Source: Monomorium pharaonis
Lineage: Eukaryota; Arthropoda; Insecta; Hymenoptera; Formicidae
Length of the DNA stretch: 64,000 nt
Assembly: GCF_013373865.1 (NCBI RefSeq)
Contig: NC_050474.1
Span: 15,067,045-15,131,044 of the forward strand
Direction of reading: 5' to 3'
Shown: positions 11,805 through 23,493 of the stretch, in pieces
Layout of the letters: each line of letters starts with the position of its first letter
Numbering within the stretch: the stretch's first letter is position 1
The notes under the pieces: generated by a model
The model's input: only the letters and a program-made list of their open reading frames with translations
What the model was told of the DNA's origin: nothing
Databases searched by the model: none
Position numbers and translations under genes: made by a program

Positions 11805-12691
11805 GAGGTTGGTTAGCTTAGTCCGTTGTACTAGATACTTTCTTGGCAGGACTGAGACGTCTGCACCTTTTTTTACGAGGGGAATGCTGCCTTACGCATA
11901 CCCCCGCCTCGGGGAAGAGTTATGTGGGACACCGCCTAGCAACCGCAAAGGCCAGATGGCATACCCACAAAACCCGTCGGTGGTTGCCTGTCTCCGGGGC
12001 AAGTCGGCGGGCCACAGGATTAATCTAGTACACACCGCGGCTCGCCGTAAGCCCCGAATACTCTCCCCCCCCCCCTCCGACTTTTCAAGTCCCGAACGGG
12101 AAAGTGCCAGGGGGGAACCCATTCCTAAAAGGAGGCCGGACCGAGCCTCTGACGGAGCCCCGCCCGATTATCCCACCACATCTCTATGAGAGAGCGAGAG
12201 GGCGCAACCATGCGTCCTCCCACTTCCGACTCGGGGCCGCCATTCGATGGGCCGGTCCATGTTCTCCTATGGGTCGGCCCCAAGGGACGGGCGAAGACGG
12301 CAGCTAGGGAGATCTCTCATACGCTGCCCTCCTTCGCCCGCCGCTTTCTCTGCGGACGGGATCGGCAGTTGGGCTCGACTCCCGATCCTGCTCCGCCGTC
12401 TCCTTCCGCAAGATCACATCCTCGCAGGAGGCCATCGCCCCCCACGCTTCCTCGCCGCCACCACGGCCGGCAGCAAGAGGTCGTTCTTTATTGTGTTGGT
12501 TAGAACACGGCGCTGGTCCGCCCATACGGGACACACCTCAAGGGTGTGCTGCGCTGTGTCCCTAGCCACCCCGCAATTGTGGCATCGTCGACCTCCCTTC
12601 TCGCTATACGGTGCAGGTACACACCGAAGCACCCGTGCCCGATGAGCACCTGTATCAGCCTAAACGTGAAGGGCCCGTGAGCCCGGTTCAC
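11805..12691 (-). pseudogene. R1-like LINE, ORF2 C-terminus plus 3' UTR
   Basis: Minus-strand frames from 12691 down read GPFTFRLIQVLIGHGCFG, YLHRI, then (frame shift) CHNCGVARDTAQHTLEVC, a C-x2-C-x7-H-x4-C motif typical of the C-terminal zinc finger of R1-group LINEs. PVWADQRRVL and further helical sequence follow, and the frame ends near 12200. Sequence down to about 11805 is compatible with a 3' UTR. At least one frameshift is present near 12500, and the upstream reverse transcriptase is absent. The 5' side is cut by an array element inserted at 12703 with an exact 8-bp duplication. Confidence 0.7.
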
Positions 12692-12702
12692 CCAGTCCGC
12701 GA

Positions 12703-13151
12703 AGAATGGATATAATTAGCCCACGTTCGAAATGGCCACGTCCGAATCGGCCACGTTCGGAATGGCTACGTTCGAAACGACCACGTTCGTAATGGCCACG
12801 TTCGAAACAGCTACGTTCGAAATGGCCACGTATATTTTACTTGAGCATGCGCAGCGGTCATATCGTCATACTTCTTAGTCACAAGCGCTCTGTCTAGCAC
12901 AAGCCGTTGCTATTGATATTACACAAAAATGCGTAAATATCAATTGAGAAACCCAGCAAAAACGATAATGAATTCGACATCAATTTGACGTTGAATCGAC
13001 ATCGAAATGATGATTTTCGAATGTGGCCGTTTTGGACGTGACCGTTTCGAACGTGGGCAAATTGAACTCCGTGCAATATTTCTTGTAGCCATTCCGAACG
13101 TGATCAAATTTACGCGTGGCCACTTCAAACGTGGCCATTCCGGACGCTCCC
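12703..13151. mobile_element. 449-bp array element with exact 8-bp target duplication
   Basis: GTCCGCGA is found immediately before (12695-12702) and after (13152-13159) the element. The left end AGAATGGATATAATTAGCCC leads into units ggccacgttcgaaat (12720-12830). The right half (13017-13140) has the complement, gtggccatttcgaac, and ends GGACGCTCCC. The middle holds unrelated sequence and a half copy of the CCCAG MITE. It lacks the (CA)n core of larger copies. It interrupts the R1-like LINE. Confidence 0.8.
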
Positions 13152-13159
13152 GTCCGCGA

Positions 13160-13707
13160 TGGACCGTCCGGTCCAATCGGGTCCGTGTGCAAACGGGTCG
13201 GTGCACAATCGGTTCGGTGTGCAATCGGGTCCGTATGCAAACGGGTTGTGTGCAATCGGGTCGGTGCGCAATTGGATCGGTGTATAATCGGGTCGGTGTG
13301 CAATCGGGTCGATGTCCAATCGGGTCCGTGTCCAATCGGGTCCGTGTCCAATCGGATCTGTGTCCAATTGAGTCCGTGTCCAATCGGATCTGTGTCCAAT
13401 TGAGTCCGTGTCCAATCGGGACTGTGTACGATCGAGTCCGTGTCCAATCGGATCCGTGTGCAAACGGGTCGGTGCGCAATTGAGTCCGTGTGCAATCGAG
13501 TTCATATCCAAACGGGACTGTCTCTAATTGAGTCCGTGTCCAATTGGGACTGTATCCGATCGGAATGGTGTGCAATCGGGACTGTGTCCAATCGAGTCCG
13601 TGTCCAATCGGATCTGTGTCCAATCGAGTCCGTATCCAAACGGGACTGTGTCCAATCAGGAAATACTACTGTGTCCAATCGCTTATGTGCGCAATTGAGC
13701 CTCACTC
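13160..13707. mobile_element. Half array element, gtgtccaatcgggtcc units
   Basis: About 30 units of 16 bp run from about 13170 to 13690, with variants gtgtgcaaacgggtcg and gtgtccaattgagtcc. The right terminus GAGCCTCACTC matches that at 31210-31220, and the last 60 bp are shared with that copy. No left half or core is visible, so this is a truncated copy. ORFs on both strands are shadows of the array. Confidence 0.7.
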
Positions 13708-13784
13708 CTTAATATTAAAGTTGAGATCAAGTATGGTGAAAGGGTCTCATTAGCACATATCCATTCATATTGGTCGGTGTGTAG

Positions 13785-14075
13785 CTTCTAAACTACCAAT
13801 TAGAAGATTTTATATTTAATTGCCTAATTGACTATCGGATTTCTCTCAAGGATGGCGAGACGGTTTTGAGGAAGAGCGATGCTCAACGTTGTCTCAATGC
13901 GCTGAGATCTGACTAGTTTTCCTTTTTGCCTTGTTTGGGCCATCTGCAAGGAGGTTGGCAGTTGCATGCATTAGAGCTGAATCTTGTATAGTAGTAGCAC
14001 GCGTGGCACCAGAATGGCCACATACATTGATTGGATAATTTAAAATACAATTTCTAATTGGTAGATACAAGAGGA
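13785..14075. repeat. Inverted-repeat insertion, about 290 bp
   Basis: ctaccaattagaag at about 13792 returns as its complement ttctaattggtag at about 14050, with AT-rich continuation on both inner sides. It resembles a small MITE inserted into the reading frame described next. Exact ends are uncertain. Confidence 0.45.
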
Positions 14076-14280
14076 AAGCTATAACAGTAGTCACCTGTGA
14101 ATAGCTGTAGTCAATCCAAATGTGGCCATTCTGGACCTCCTGTTGTATGGGTATTCTTATTTCATAACTGTATCTAAACGTTGGCGTCGTGTTGGCGTAC
14201 GAATTGTACGCGTGAGTCTCGATCTTGACGATGCTATCGTTAAAGATCAGCTCGCCTTCAATGTTTAAGATGTAAGACAT
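13894..14280 (-). pseudogene. Unidentified coding fragment (MSYILNIEGELIFND)
   Basis: Only the first 45 or so codons look coding: MSYILNIEGELIFNDSI, KIETHAYNSYANT, then EIRIPIQQ. The rest of the 128-codon frame reads through the inverted repeat at 13785-14075. The N-terminal phrase faintly recalls repeated insect proteins of uncertain, possibly virus- or transposon-related, origin, but I cannot name the family. Treat as a truncated fragment. Confidence 0.3.
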
Positions 14281-14283
14281 CTC

Positions 14284-14476
14284 AGATATTTCTGATATTT
14301 CAGATATTTATGATAAATCCCAATGATTTTAAAAATTCAAAGTTTAATGCGGTGAGTTTCTTTTTGTTGTAACGTCGCCACCGACTTATTTTATTAATTT
14401 TCTTTCGTTGATTATAGCGTAGTATTAATTTTCCTCTGAAAACACATTAATTTGTGTTCTTATATATGTATACGCG

Positions 14477-14524
<48 letters not shown>

Positions 14525-15280
14525 TCTTTTCCTTTTTGCTTCCAAATAACATGCATAAAGATTCTTTTTGCACATGCACTTTGAAATTAATGTGCTTCTG
14601 AGTTAGCATTACATAAACACAAGATATAGCGAACGATCGATAGCATAAGTACGAAACCGTTGCTATAGCAACCTGAAACTTAGACGCACTCCCAACTCCG
14701 ATGGAAACTCAGACCTGCCCGGAACGATGGCACGTATTTATTTAATTATAATTAAATTATTGTTTGTATATATAATATTCTATTTGTTAATTAGTATTTA
14801 CGCAAAAAGATTGTTAATTAATATTTATGTTTGGAATAATAATCTAAAATTGATATTAATAATTATTTAACTGTTTAAACCATTTTATATATTATTTAAG
14901 CTTCTACAATGGTCTTATGAATATTCTACTGTTAATAATATTTTATGGTGGTGATGCAGTAATTTTACATTTACCTTCACAAGGGTGCTCATGTACCATG
15001 ACGATTCTCAAGGTGAGAGACTTGTGTTTCAAGGCCTATAGTACTTATAAAGGTCTTTTGGCAGTCGTCCTTGACATTTAAAAAATTTATATCTCGTGAA
15101 CGGTAAGAGATTAAGAGACGAGCGGCAGCGCATGCAACAGGCAGCGATGTGTGCAGCGTAGTGGGTGGAATGCCTAGAAGAGCATAGACAGAGTAGAGGG
15201 AGAAAATCGTAAAATTACGCGTCTAGCACAGCAGAGCTCAATTCTCATCAAATTGTCGTCTAGATCCAATCTCCTCTTAA
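14284..15280. other. AT-rich sequence with a (TA)n run at 14484-14521
   Basis: A simple TA microsatellite of about 38 bp is present. The rest holds no supported gene. Confidence 0.5.
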
Positions 15281-15284
15281 AGGG

Positions 15285-15707
15285 ACTTTGACCCCCCTCC
15301 TGCACCCACCCCATCGAAGTCGCTAACCCATGCTGTACATTGCAAACAAAGTAAAGTTTATATGTGTTTGCAGATTTCCAATACAATATACACGGTGTAC
15401 AACTTTGCGGTGTACAACTTTTACGTGTCTAAATGAACGGTGTACAATTTTACGGTGTACAACTTTACGGTGTATAACTTGGCGGTGTACAACTTTGCGA
15501 TGTACAAATTTTACGTATCCAATTGCACGGTGTATATTTTCATCGTGTCCAAATTGTAATTCGTCCAGAATTTATTTTTTCTGTGTACAAAATTACTGTG
15601 TCCAAAATTTCTGTGTCGAAATAAACCGTGTCCATTTGAAACGTGTACATTATTTTGTGTCCATTTGCACCGTGTCCATTTGCACTGTGTCCAAGTGAAC
15701 CACTCCC
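15285..15707. mobile_element. Right half of an array element, gtgtacaactttgcg units
   Basis: A partial core (15296-15345, cctgcacccaccccatcg then gtcgctaacccatg) is followed by 15-bp units gtgtacaactttgcg and gtgtccaaattg. The half ends at CACTCCC (15701-15707), the terminus type of this group. The left half is missing. Confidence 0.6.
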
Positions 15708-16112
15708 GGATTGGCCACGTCAATATTGGTTATGCTTCATTATTGGCCACATGTCAATATTGTCCACGTCAATATTGGCCACGCGTCAATATTGCCCACG
15801 TCAATATTAATCCATTTTTTTTGTTCAGCGTCGCAAACCCATATGGTGCAGAAAATGGTTTGCGCACACACGGAGGGAGCAATGGGGCCTTCGGCTCCCC
15901 CTCCCGCATCCTTGTCCAAGTCGCAAACCCATGTACAGTAGTGATGTGGCCAATATTGACGTGTGAGCAATATTGACGTGGTCATTATGAACGTGGGCAA
16001 TATTACGCGTGGCCAATATTGACGTGGCCAGTATTGACACGTGACCAATATTGACGCGTAGCTATTATTGACGTGGCCAATTAGGACCATGGCCAATATT
16101 GACGTGGGCAAC
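15708..16112. mobile_element. Array element, gtggccaatattgac units with core
   Basis: The left array (15712-15815) and right array (15950-16105) are complementary, with 15-bp units gtggccaatattgac. The core at 15832-15940 has gcaaacccatatggtgcag, a shortened CA run, the GC hairpin and gcaaacccatgta. Outer ends GGATTGGCCACGTC and GACGTGGGCAACCC differ from the GRGWGMG type, so this may be a subfamily. No target duplication was established. Confidence 0.6.
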
Positions 16113-16199
16113 CCGGTGGGAGAAAGTACCAAATCCGTAAAATCCACTTACAATCCCTGCACGAGTTAATGCCGCCATACGACTTATTGGGCGTACTCG

Positions 16200-16469
16200 G
16201 TGAAAAACAATCCGTGCGACCCATATTTTAATCACGACGCGATATCTAAAGTGTACACTAACAAAGTGAGTGACCCAGCGAGCTGCTCTACGCCTTACCA
16301 GCGTCAACCGACGTCCTCGGCGACACAGACGTGTGAAACCAACGCAATCAGGCATCCTCTCCCCAGCGAGAAATTATCGATCTGCCGCATCATTCCGATC
16401 CACGTGAAAGAAACTTGGCTCGACATCGGCAAGCACGATCCCAGGTACAGGCTCTACGCCTGCCGCTAA
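16200..16469 (+). pseudogene. Unidentified coding-like fragment 1
   Basis: This open frame ends KETWLDIGKHDPRYRLYACR followed by a stop. Codon texture and GC content are unlike the AT-rich flanks. I do not recognise the protein. The same block carries the frames at 16596-17087 and 17398-17675, suggesting a degraded multi-gene insertion or a decayed gene. Confidence 0.3.
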
Positions 16470-16595
16470 AGTGTAAGCCAGTAGTTGAAGCGGCAAGTCT
16501 CTTTTGAATTCAGATCCGTCGTGAACGCGCCGCGAAATCTCACTACCTCGGGATAGAAATTAAAATTTAATTGATAATCAGTAACGACGTACATC

Positions 16596-17087
16596 TAAAC
16601 GAACCATCGCCAATTCAAATTTATTTTCTTCTCGACAACGCAACTAAAGTCAGCACGTGGAGACGCCGCTGCCATATTTGCAGACCATAGTCCCACTCTT
16701 GTTTTGGTATCAATGGAAAGGGACGATCGATTCCATGTGCGTAAATTCTTTACGTATGCATGCTCAATTACTGAACCTTCATTCGCCACGAACCAAGTAA
16801 TTTCACGTCCTCCAGTATCATTAAAATGCGAACGGTATGAGCCCGCTTTTCAGGGAAAACTATTGCACTCTTTTCCCCTTAAGGCCGTACGGAAATTGAT
16901 TCAAAATCGCCCTTTGCGTTGTCGCGTTCTTCTACAGACATTGAGAGACCCATTCTATTATCTGCGACGAGTGCTAGATCGCGTAGAATCAATGCAATAC
17001 GAATACGTCTACTGCCATTACGTGCATATTAAAATGCGGGAGCGGTACGAGGAGAGCTCCGAATGCTACGTTGTATTAACTAATTAA
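16596..17087 (+). CDS. Unidentified ORF, basic, about 163 codons
   Basis: The frame is open from about 16596 to TAA at 17085-17087 without an obvious ATG near its 5' end; the first ATG (VSMERDDRFHV) is at about 16713. The protein is rich in Arg and Tyr and ends with Cys (LRDPFYYLRRVLDRVES, YEYVYCHYVHIKMRERY). No signal peptide or membrane segment is evident. Function is unknown. It may be an exon or part of a viral or transposon relic. Confidence 0.35.
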
Positions 17088-17397
17088 CGCCCGTATTATA
17101 TGTGCAATTGATGCACATCGACGCGCTCCGGCTTTTTAAATTATTTAGACATTTAGACTGGCGATGATCCGTATAATCACATTAAACCGGCGATTATCAC
17201 CATCGCTCAAACAGTCACTACAGCCGCCGAGTAAGACATTGAGCGCGCACTCAATTTGTTATCTTTCCTTTTTCCGTGTTGAGTCACATAAAGTATTTCG
17301 GCCCAGACTGTGCACATGTGCTCCATTTATCCTTACGTTCTAAAAGTACGTGTTTTCCCTAATCCAGCACGCCTTGTTTATCTGAAGTGAATAGCCA

Positions 17398-17675
17398 CTG
17401 CCAAAGGTTTGGCCTCTCTATTGTTCGTACACCGAGTCGAGAAAAACAATATATTATGCGAAACTTGTTACACACAACTAACAGCCGGAAAATGCTCAAA
17501 TTATACGCTAAAGTTTCGGCATTATTTACACATTGGAATACGGTCCTGATACGAATATTGCATAAATTGCCGTGTACAATTATCTAGACCCGTTTCCATG
17601 CACGATTGCAGGAAATGTGTAGAAACCCTGCGTGATTTTATCAAATACCAGGAGCGATCCAACGGGGGCCTATAA
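17398..17675 (+). pseudogene. Cys-rich coding-like fragment with one stop
   Basis: In one frame the text reads EKNNILCETCYTQLTAGKCS, then one stop, then YEYCINCRVQLSRPV, MHDCRKCVETLRDFIKYQ, then TAA. Four Cys-x2-Cys-like pairs suggest a zinc-binding protein. A single in-frame stop near 17542 breaks it. A competing open frame (17387-17587) lacks such a pattern. I cannot assign a family. Confidence 0.35.
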
Positions 17676-17964
17676 CTCTGAGCACGCGACCACCGTCTTA
17701 ATAGGCAAAATTTGACATCGCCTTTCTACGTCTTGTCAACGAAAATAATAAAATTTTTCTTTCGATTTTATCCACGTAAGTTACCACTCGGCTTACACGA
17801 ATTTTAATTTAAAAAAAGGAAAAGAGAGATATTAATTAATAAGAAGATAAACTTTTCGTTCGAGTAAATGATGTACTAGGCGGGTTTCTGATATACACAA
17901 TGGATTGGGGAAGTGATGTCACCGGAGAGGAGTGGAGGTAATTATCTGTCACATTTTCAAAATT

Positions 17965-18125
17965 TCTGTTGTTTATTTGTTTATTGTAACAATTGAATCT
18001 GTCATACATATTAAGTAAAAAATTTCCTTTGTTTAATATTTCTTTGTAACAATTGAATCTGTCATTAATTTTAAGTAAAAAAATTTCCTTTGTTTATTAT
18101 TTTTTTGTAACAAATGAACATGTCA
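17965..18125. repeat. Three tandem units of about 65 bp
   Basis: ttgtaacaattgaatctgtc, followed by atanntttaagtaaaaaa and tttcctttgttta, recurs three times. A related direct copy lies beyond the far end of the next element (21110-21160), so the composite element probably sits inside this array. Confidence 0.6.
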
Positions 18126-18371
18126 TAAAAAAACTCGCACAATTTATATAAAAAAAAGCCCGGTCAATTTCCTTGAATTTTTTATATTGTAGTACTTATA
18201 GTCCTAATAAAAAATTACAATTTGTGCGACCTTTCTATATCTAGTTTTAAAGATAAAAAATTTTGAAAATTGCTATTTTAACGTTTGTTGCGTGCGTTTG
18301 CACTATCAACTTGCTCACATATGTATATATATACACATATATCTGTATGAATGTTGTGACACTTTCTTTCT

Positions 18372-19029
<658 letters not shown>

Positions 19030-19044
19030 GGGGGGTGTTAATTA

Positions 19045-19969
19045 ATACGTGGGCGATTTGAAAAGTTTCCGACTTTATTGATATAAAGTAATTGTAGAAA
19101 AAAATTCTTTTGCCGTCCGATAGACGGCCTTGATATATGTAAACCGTAAAAATTTCATTCTGATCATTACTTTGTCTATGGCACTCCTCCAAAGTTGTCA
19201 GCTGACGTTGTCTGTCAACAATGGAGAAAACTGAGTATCGCGCAGTGATAAGATTCCTTCATTTAAAAGGAAAAAAAAGACTAAGGAAATAAAAAATGAG
19301 TTAGACTGTGTATACGGTGAAGCTTCCCCTTCATTTACAACGGTCAAATATTGGGTGGCCGAGTACAAACGTCGTACGAGCATTTTAGACGAGGAACGTG
19401 CCGGGCGCCCAAAAACCGTTACAACTGACAAAATGGTCGATTTAGTGCATCAAACTGTGATGGAAGATCGTCGATTGACTGTTAAGAATATTGCTGAGGC
19501 TTGTGGAATATCGTCTGAATGGGTGCACAAGGTTTTACATCAAGATTTAGATATGAGAAAATTATCCGCGCGCTGGGTGCCGCGCTTGTTGACGATCGAC
19601 CAAAAGCGTGAACGGGCGGACATGTCGCGCGAGTGTCAAAATGGAATGAACTGAAGTTTGAACTGAATTGCTTCTGCACCCATCCTATTCGGCAGATCTA
19701 ACTCTCAGCGACTTTTTCCTATTTCCTAATTTGAAAAAATTTCTCGGGGGGAAAAAATATAGGTCAAATGCTGAGGTGAAAGACGCTGTAAACCAGTATT
19801 TTTCAGGTTTAAGCAATCAATTTTTGTCTGATGGTCTAAAAGGATGGGAAAAACGTTGGACCAAATGTATCGAGTTGAAAGGAGACTACGTCGAGAAATA
19901 AATTTTGTTTTGCTTTGAAATATGTGTTTTTCTTAAAAAAGCCGGAAACTTTTCAAATAGCTCACGTAT
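19045..19969 (+). mobile_element. Mariner element with internal deletion
   Basis: The termini ATACGTGGGCGATTTGAAAA and TTTTCAAATAGCTCACGTAT are inverted copies with few differences, flanked by TA (19043-19044, 19970-19971). At 925 bp it is shorter than the usual roughly 1.3 kb mariner. The transposase inside is described separately. Confidence 0.85.
19221..19901 (+). pseudogene. Mariner transposase, catalytic core deleted
   Basis: The ATG at 19221 begins MEKTEYRAVIRFLHLKGKK, then a frameshift occurs near 19275. The following frame (to about 19654) carries the helix-turn-helix region, ERAGRPKTVTTDKMVD and LSARWVPRLLTIDQK (the linker motif before the catalytic domain). The sequence then jumps to HPSYSADLTLSDFFLFP, the C-terminal catalytic motif, and ends CIELKGDYVEK at 19901. 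The segment with the first two catalytic aspartates is missing, so the protein is dead. Confidence 0.9.
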
Positions 19970-20145
19970 TACAACGTTATTATTCATTATTGAGTATATT
20001 TGGTAGTATCGTTTGGTTTTTGCTTATCTCTGCTATAACACACACACACACATACACACGGAATCAGATTTTTGCCACGTCCACGTCGTTAATTCTGAGT
20101 AACGCCAAGAATAGTATTTATGCGCGCGCGCGCGCGCACACACAC

Positions 20146-20814
20146 GAGTGAGTCCCAGATGCGCATAGTAATAAATGGACACAGCAAGCTGAGTGAAACG
20201 GACACAGACCAAACGGACACAGTAATAAACGGACACAGTGCGAAACGGACACAGTAACAAACGGACACAGACCAAATGCGCACAGAGCGAAACGGACACA
20301 GACCAAATGCGCACAGAGCAAAACGGACACAGTGCGAAACGGACACAGTGCGAAACGGACACAGACCAAATGCGCACACTGCACATGCGCACGGACCAAA
20401 TGCATACACGGAAAGTCGCAAACCCATGTGATGCAGTGAATGCTTTGCACGCACACACACACTCACACATACACGGGGGGGTGCAAGGGGGGCCTTCGGC
20501 CCCCCTCCCGCACTCACCCCATCTAAGTCGCTAACCTATGTGGACTTTACTCTGCTTGCAATGTACATGGATTGCATTTGGTCCGTGCGCACGTGCAGTG
20601 TGCGCATTTGGTCCGTGCGCATTTGGTCTGCGTCCGTTTCGCACTGTGTCCGTTTCGCACTGTGTCCGTTTCGCTCTGTGCGCATTTGGTCTGTGTCCGT
20701 TTCGCTCTGTGCGCATTTGGTCTGTGTCCGTTTGTTACTGTGTTCGTTTGTTATTGTGTCCGTTTCACTCAGCCTGCTGTGTCCGTTTATTACTGTGCGC
20801 ATCTGGGACGCTCC
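20146..20814. mobile_element. Array element with core, gtgtccgtttcgcact units
   Basis: The left end GAGTGAGTCCCAGATGCGC and right end GCGCATCTGGGACGCTCCC pair. The left array (20165-20400) holds acggacacagaccaaatgcg, and the right array (20580-20800) its complement, with units gtgtccgtttcgcact (16 bp) and gtgcgcatttggtct (15 bp). The core lies at 20412-20540. The flanking 8-mers are acacacac and gcacacac, in keeping with insertion into a CA run. Confidence 0.8.

Positions 20815-20815
<1 letters not shown>

Positions 20816-20866
<51 letters not shown>
20816..20866. repeat. (CA)n microsatellite
   Basis: About 25 CA repeats abut the right end of the array element. The insertion target was probably this CA tract, which continues at 20136-20145 on the left. 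Confidence 0.9.
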
Positions 20867-20870
<4 letters not shown>

Positions 20871-21252
20871 GTGTCACAAACATTTAAACAGATATATATG
20901 TATATATACATATGCAAGCAGATTGACAAGTGCAAACGCACACAGTAAACTTTGAAATAGCGATTTTAAAAAATTTTTATCTCTGAAACTAGTCATAGAA
21001 AGGTCGCACAAATTGTAATTTTCCATTAGGGCTATAAGTACTACAATATATAAAAAATTCAAGGAAATTGACCGAGCTTTTTTTTCATATAAATTGTGCG
21101 GGGTTTTTTTAGTCAAAAAATTTTTTCCGTTTATTATTTCTTTGGAACAATATACCTTGTTTTAGCATGTTTTCGAAAGTCCTTTGTGCTCAGGGTTCGC
21201 CGCAGCTGAAGTACATAAAGAAACATTTTTATTAATTACACAGACACACGAA

Positions 21253-21605
21253 AAAAGTGGTTGGTCCGGCGGACTAGACTAGTCAATCCTTATGTATTTT
21301 GACCCACTGAATCCGATTCCAAGGTCAGAATTGCAAAGTTAGCTTATATTTTCTAACCTCAAAAAACCTTTTTATTTAATGTTGATCCGGCGGATCAGAT
21401 TAGTTTATCTTTATGTATTTTGACTTGCCGAATCCAAGAACAGAATTGCTGAATTGGCTTATTTATTTCTAACAAAAAGATTTTTTAATATTGTTCCGGC
21501 GGATCAGACTAGTCTATTCTTGTGTATTTTGACCCGCTGAATCCAAATCCAAAGTTAGAATTGCTGAATAGGCACATTTTTTTTAACCTCAAAAAAAACT
21601 TTAAT
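21253..21605. repeat. Satellite-like tandem, three units of about 115 bp
   Basis: Units share ccggcggatcagactagt, then tgtattttgacccgctgaat and agaattgctgaatnggc. A fourth related unit lies far downstream at 25628-25712, so the array seems to have been split by about 4 kb of inserted sequence. Confidence 0.75.
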
Positions 21606-22790
21606 TGTTACGTCCAGCCTTATACGATGTTACGTCCAGCGGACTTAACGTTTTTCCCTATCGCTGACCCTTCGAAGAAAAAATAGCTAAATAAGAGAAA
21701 TTATATTCTGACGGTTGATAATAGTAAGAATGTTTGCATAGGATCGCGCTATTGTCACAAGTTTGTGAGATATAGCGATAATTTAAAATTTTATTTCTAA
21801 AAAACAAATACATAAATCAAAAGTACAGCCATCAAACAAGGACTCTAGTTTCCATCCATAAATAATTTCTAAAAACGACCGTCAGATATGATTCAGTTCT
21901 TTCTAAAGTCTAAAGGAATGTTGAATTTAGAATAAAAAATATCGTAACAGCTATCTTTATTACAGGACCGTGCTCAACAATGCTTTAGATCGGTACCTAA
22001 GTAAAGACAGAAAGAAAAGAAATATCGAAACTTGAAAAGGAAAATATTGGAAATATATCAGACAAAGAATTTCCGGAACTATAAAATTTATTACTCAAGC
22101 AAAAACGCGGTTTGGGTTGAAATAACAACCGAAGGCGCGACTCTCTACAAATAATTTACAGACAAATATAAATTCCTTTTTTTTGTGTCGCCTGTCCCTT
22201 AGATAAGAAAATGAAAATTGTAAACCTCCCACCTCTATACTCACAAGTAATTCGGGCGGAGACCAGGAAGGATGAGCCAGCAATTGGTCATCTAAGCAAT
22301 GAGTAACCTAAATGAATTTTCCAATAGACAAGCTCCAAATTTGGTGGCTTTGGAAAGGCCTCCCAATCCAAAAATGAGACCGCCTACACTCCAATCCTTC
22401 CCTTCAAAAAATCTATAAAACCGTGATCCAAGAGATCGCGACCACCAGATTCACGAAGTTCTACGTGCTCTCGAGGTCCTAGAACCAATGTCCGCTACAT
22501 TTCCGATCAAGTTACGATCTTGCGTATTAAAGTCAGTGCCGAACATTACAATCTTACGTATTGAAGATCCAGTGCCGATCATTTTTGTGCTGAACATTCA
22601 GTGAAGTAAGTGCACCTGGGTACCTCCCGTGGCTTACCACTTTCCGGTCCCACTAGCCTTGAGCCTGACTTGCTGCGGCCAGCAGAGAACCGTCCGCTAA
22701 TCCTGAGGCCAGGAATTCAGATCACCCTCAGCCAGAACCGTCTCAACAAGTAGTAAGTCTCAACTATTCAACCTTTATTTCGGGTAGTTT
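21606..22790. other. Mostly unassigned; TATA-like motif at 22414-22420
   Basis: No gene was seen to 22270. Around 22300-22760 the sequence becomes GC-balanced, and tataaaa at 22414 is followed about 30 bp later by agattca. This could be a promoter of a retroelement leading to the ORF at 22990, but no paired LTR was found. Confidence 0.25.
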
Positions 22791-22989
22791 TTCTTTCTTT
22801 GAACACAATTAGAATATATATATATATATATTGCAGTGAAAAATCAGTTTTTCCACAAGAGAAATCGTTAGAACGTAAGACGGTCCCGGCGCAGGAGAGC
22901 CGAAAAAATCAGGCGGGCTCGCGAAACACTCGACGCTGCCTACTCCGAGTACCTGGATTCCTTGAGAATTCCATCGTCATCTTACCATC

Positions 22990-23493
22990 TTGAGGAACCC
23001 CTGTGTGATTCTCAGGATATCCCATCAGCACAACCCTGAGGAACCCTCGAGTGATCCTCAGGATATCCAGTCACCATCCCATAACCTTGAGAAACCCTTG
23101 CGTGATCCTCAAAATATCCCGTCTTCTCCGCCCTCTCCTATTTATTCTCCGATTAGTTCCCCAGAACCCTCCCCCCCCCCAGAAAATATTCCATCTCCAT
23201 CTTCTCCTGCACCATCAATAAAAATAATAGACGAATTAGATCGAGTCTCACCCCGGCTGCGTTTTTATTACTATGACGGTACTCAGACGTCGTTAATAGA
23301 ACTTTTAGAACAATTTCCATTAAAAATAGACCCCTCACTACAACATTACCGCGATTTCGCAATTAACCCGGACGCAATAGATCCGGAAATCCTATTAGAT
23401 ATCCTCCCCGCACTTGCTCCCTCAGATCCAATCCCTGTCTTCACTCCCCATTATTATGATCCTTTTGCCGTTCCCACAGATTTTCTTTTATAA
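22990..23493 (+). CDS. Proline-rich ORF of unknown function
   Basis: A 167-codon frame is open from a TTG (no ATG start). A low-complexity Pro/Ser region (SSPPSPIYSPISSPEPSPPP) is followed by a less repetitive C-terminal part (RVSPRLRFYYYDGTQTSLIE to VPTDFLL). No recognised domain is visible. Location between possible promoter sequence and AT-rich DNA would suit a gag-like or accessory ORF of a decayed retroelement. A host exon is not excluded. Confidence 0.3.
   Translation: MRNPCVILRISHQHNPEEPSSDPQDIQSPSHNLEKPLRDPQNIPSSPPSPIYSPISSPEPSPPPENIPSPSSPAPSIKIIDELDRVSPRLRFYYYDGTQTSLIELLEQFPLKIDPSLQHYRDFAINPDAIDPEILLDILPALAPSDPIPVFTPHYYDPFAVPTDFLL

Noticed and set aside
13007..13623. ORFs such as TRLDTDPIGHRPDW repeats on both strands, and similar ones at 20.2-20.9, 28.8-31.2, 46 and 51 kb
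   Set aside because: They arise because 15-16 bp array units lack stops; coding looks equally good in several frames and on both strands.
22799..22993. ORF MNTIRIYIYIYCSEK upstream of the Pro-rich ORF
   Set aside because: It begins in a TA microsatellite and shows no recognisable domain; possible leader but unsupported.
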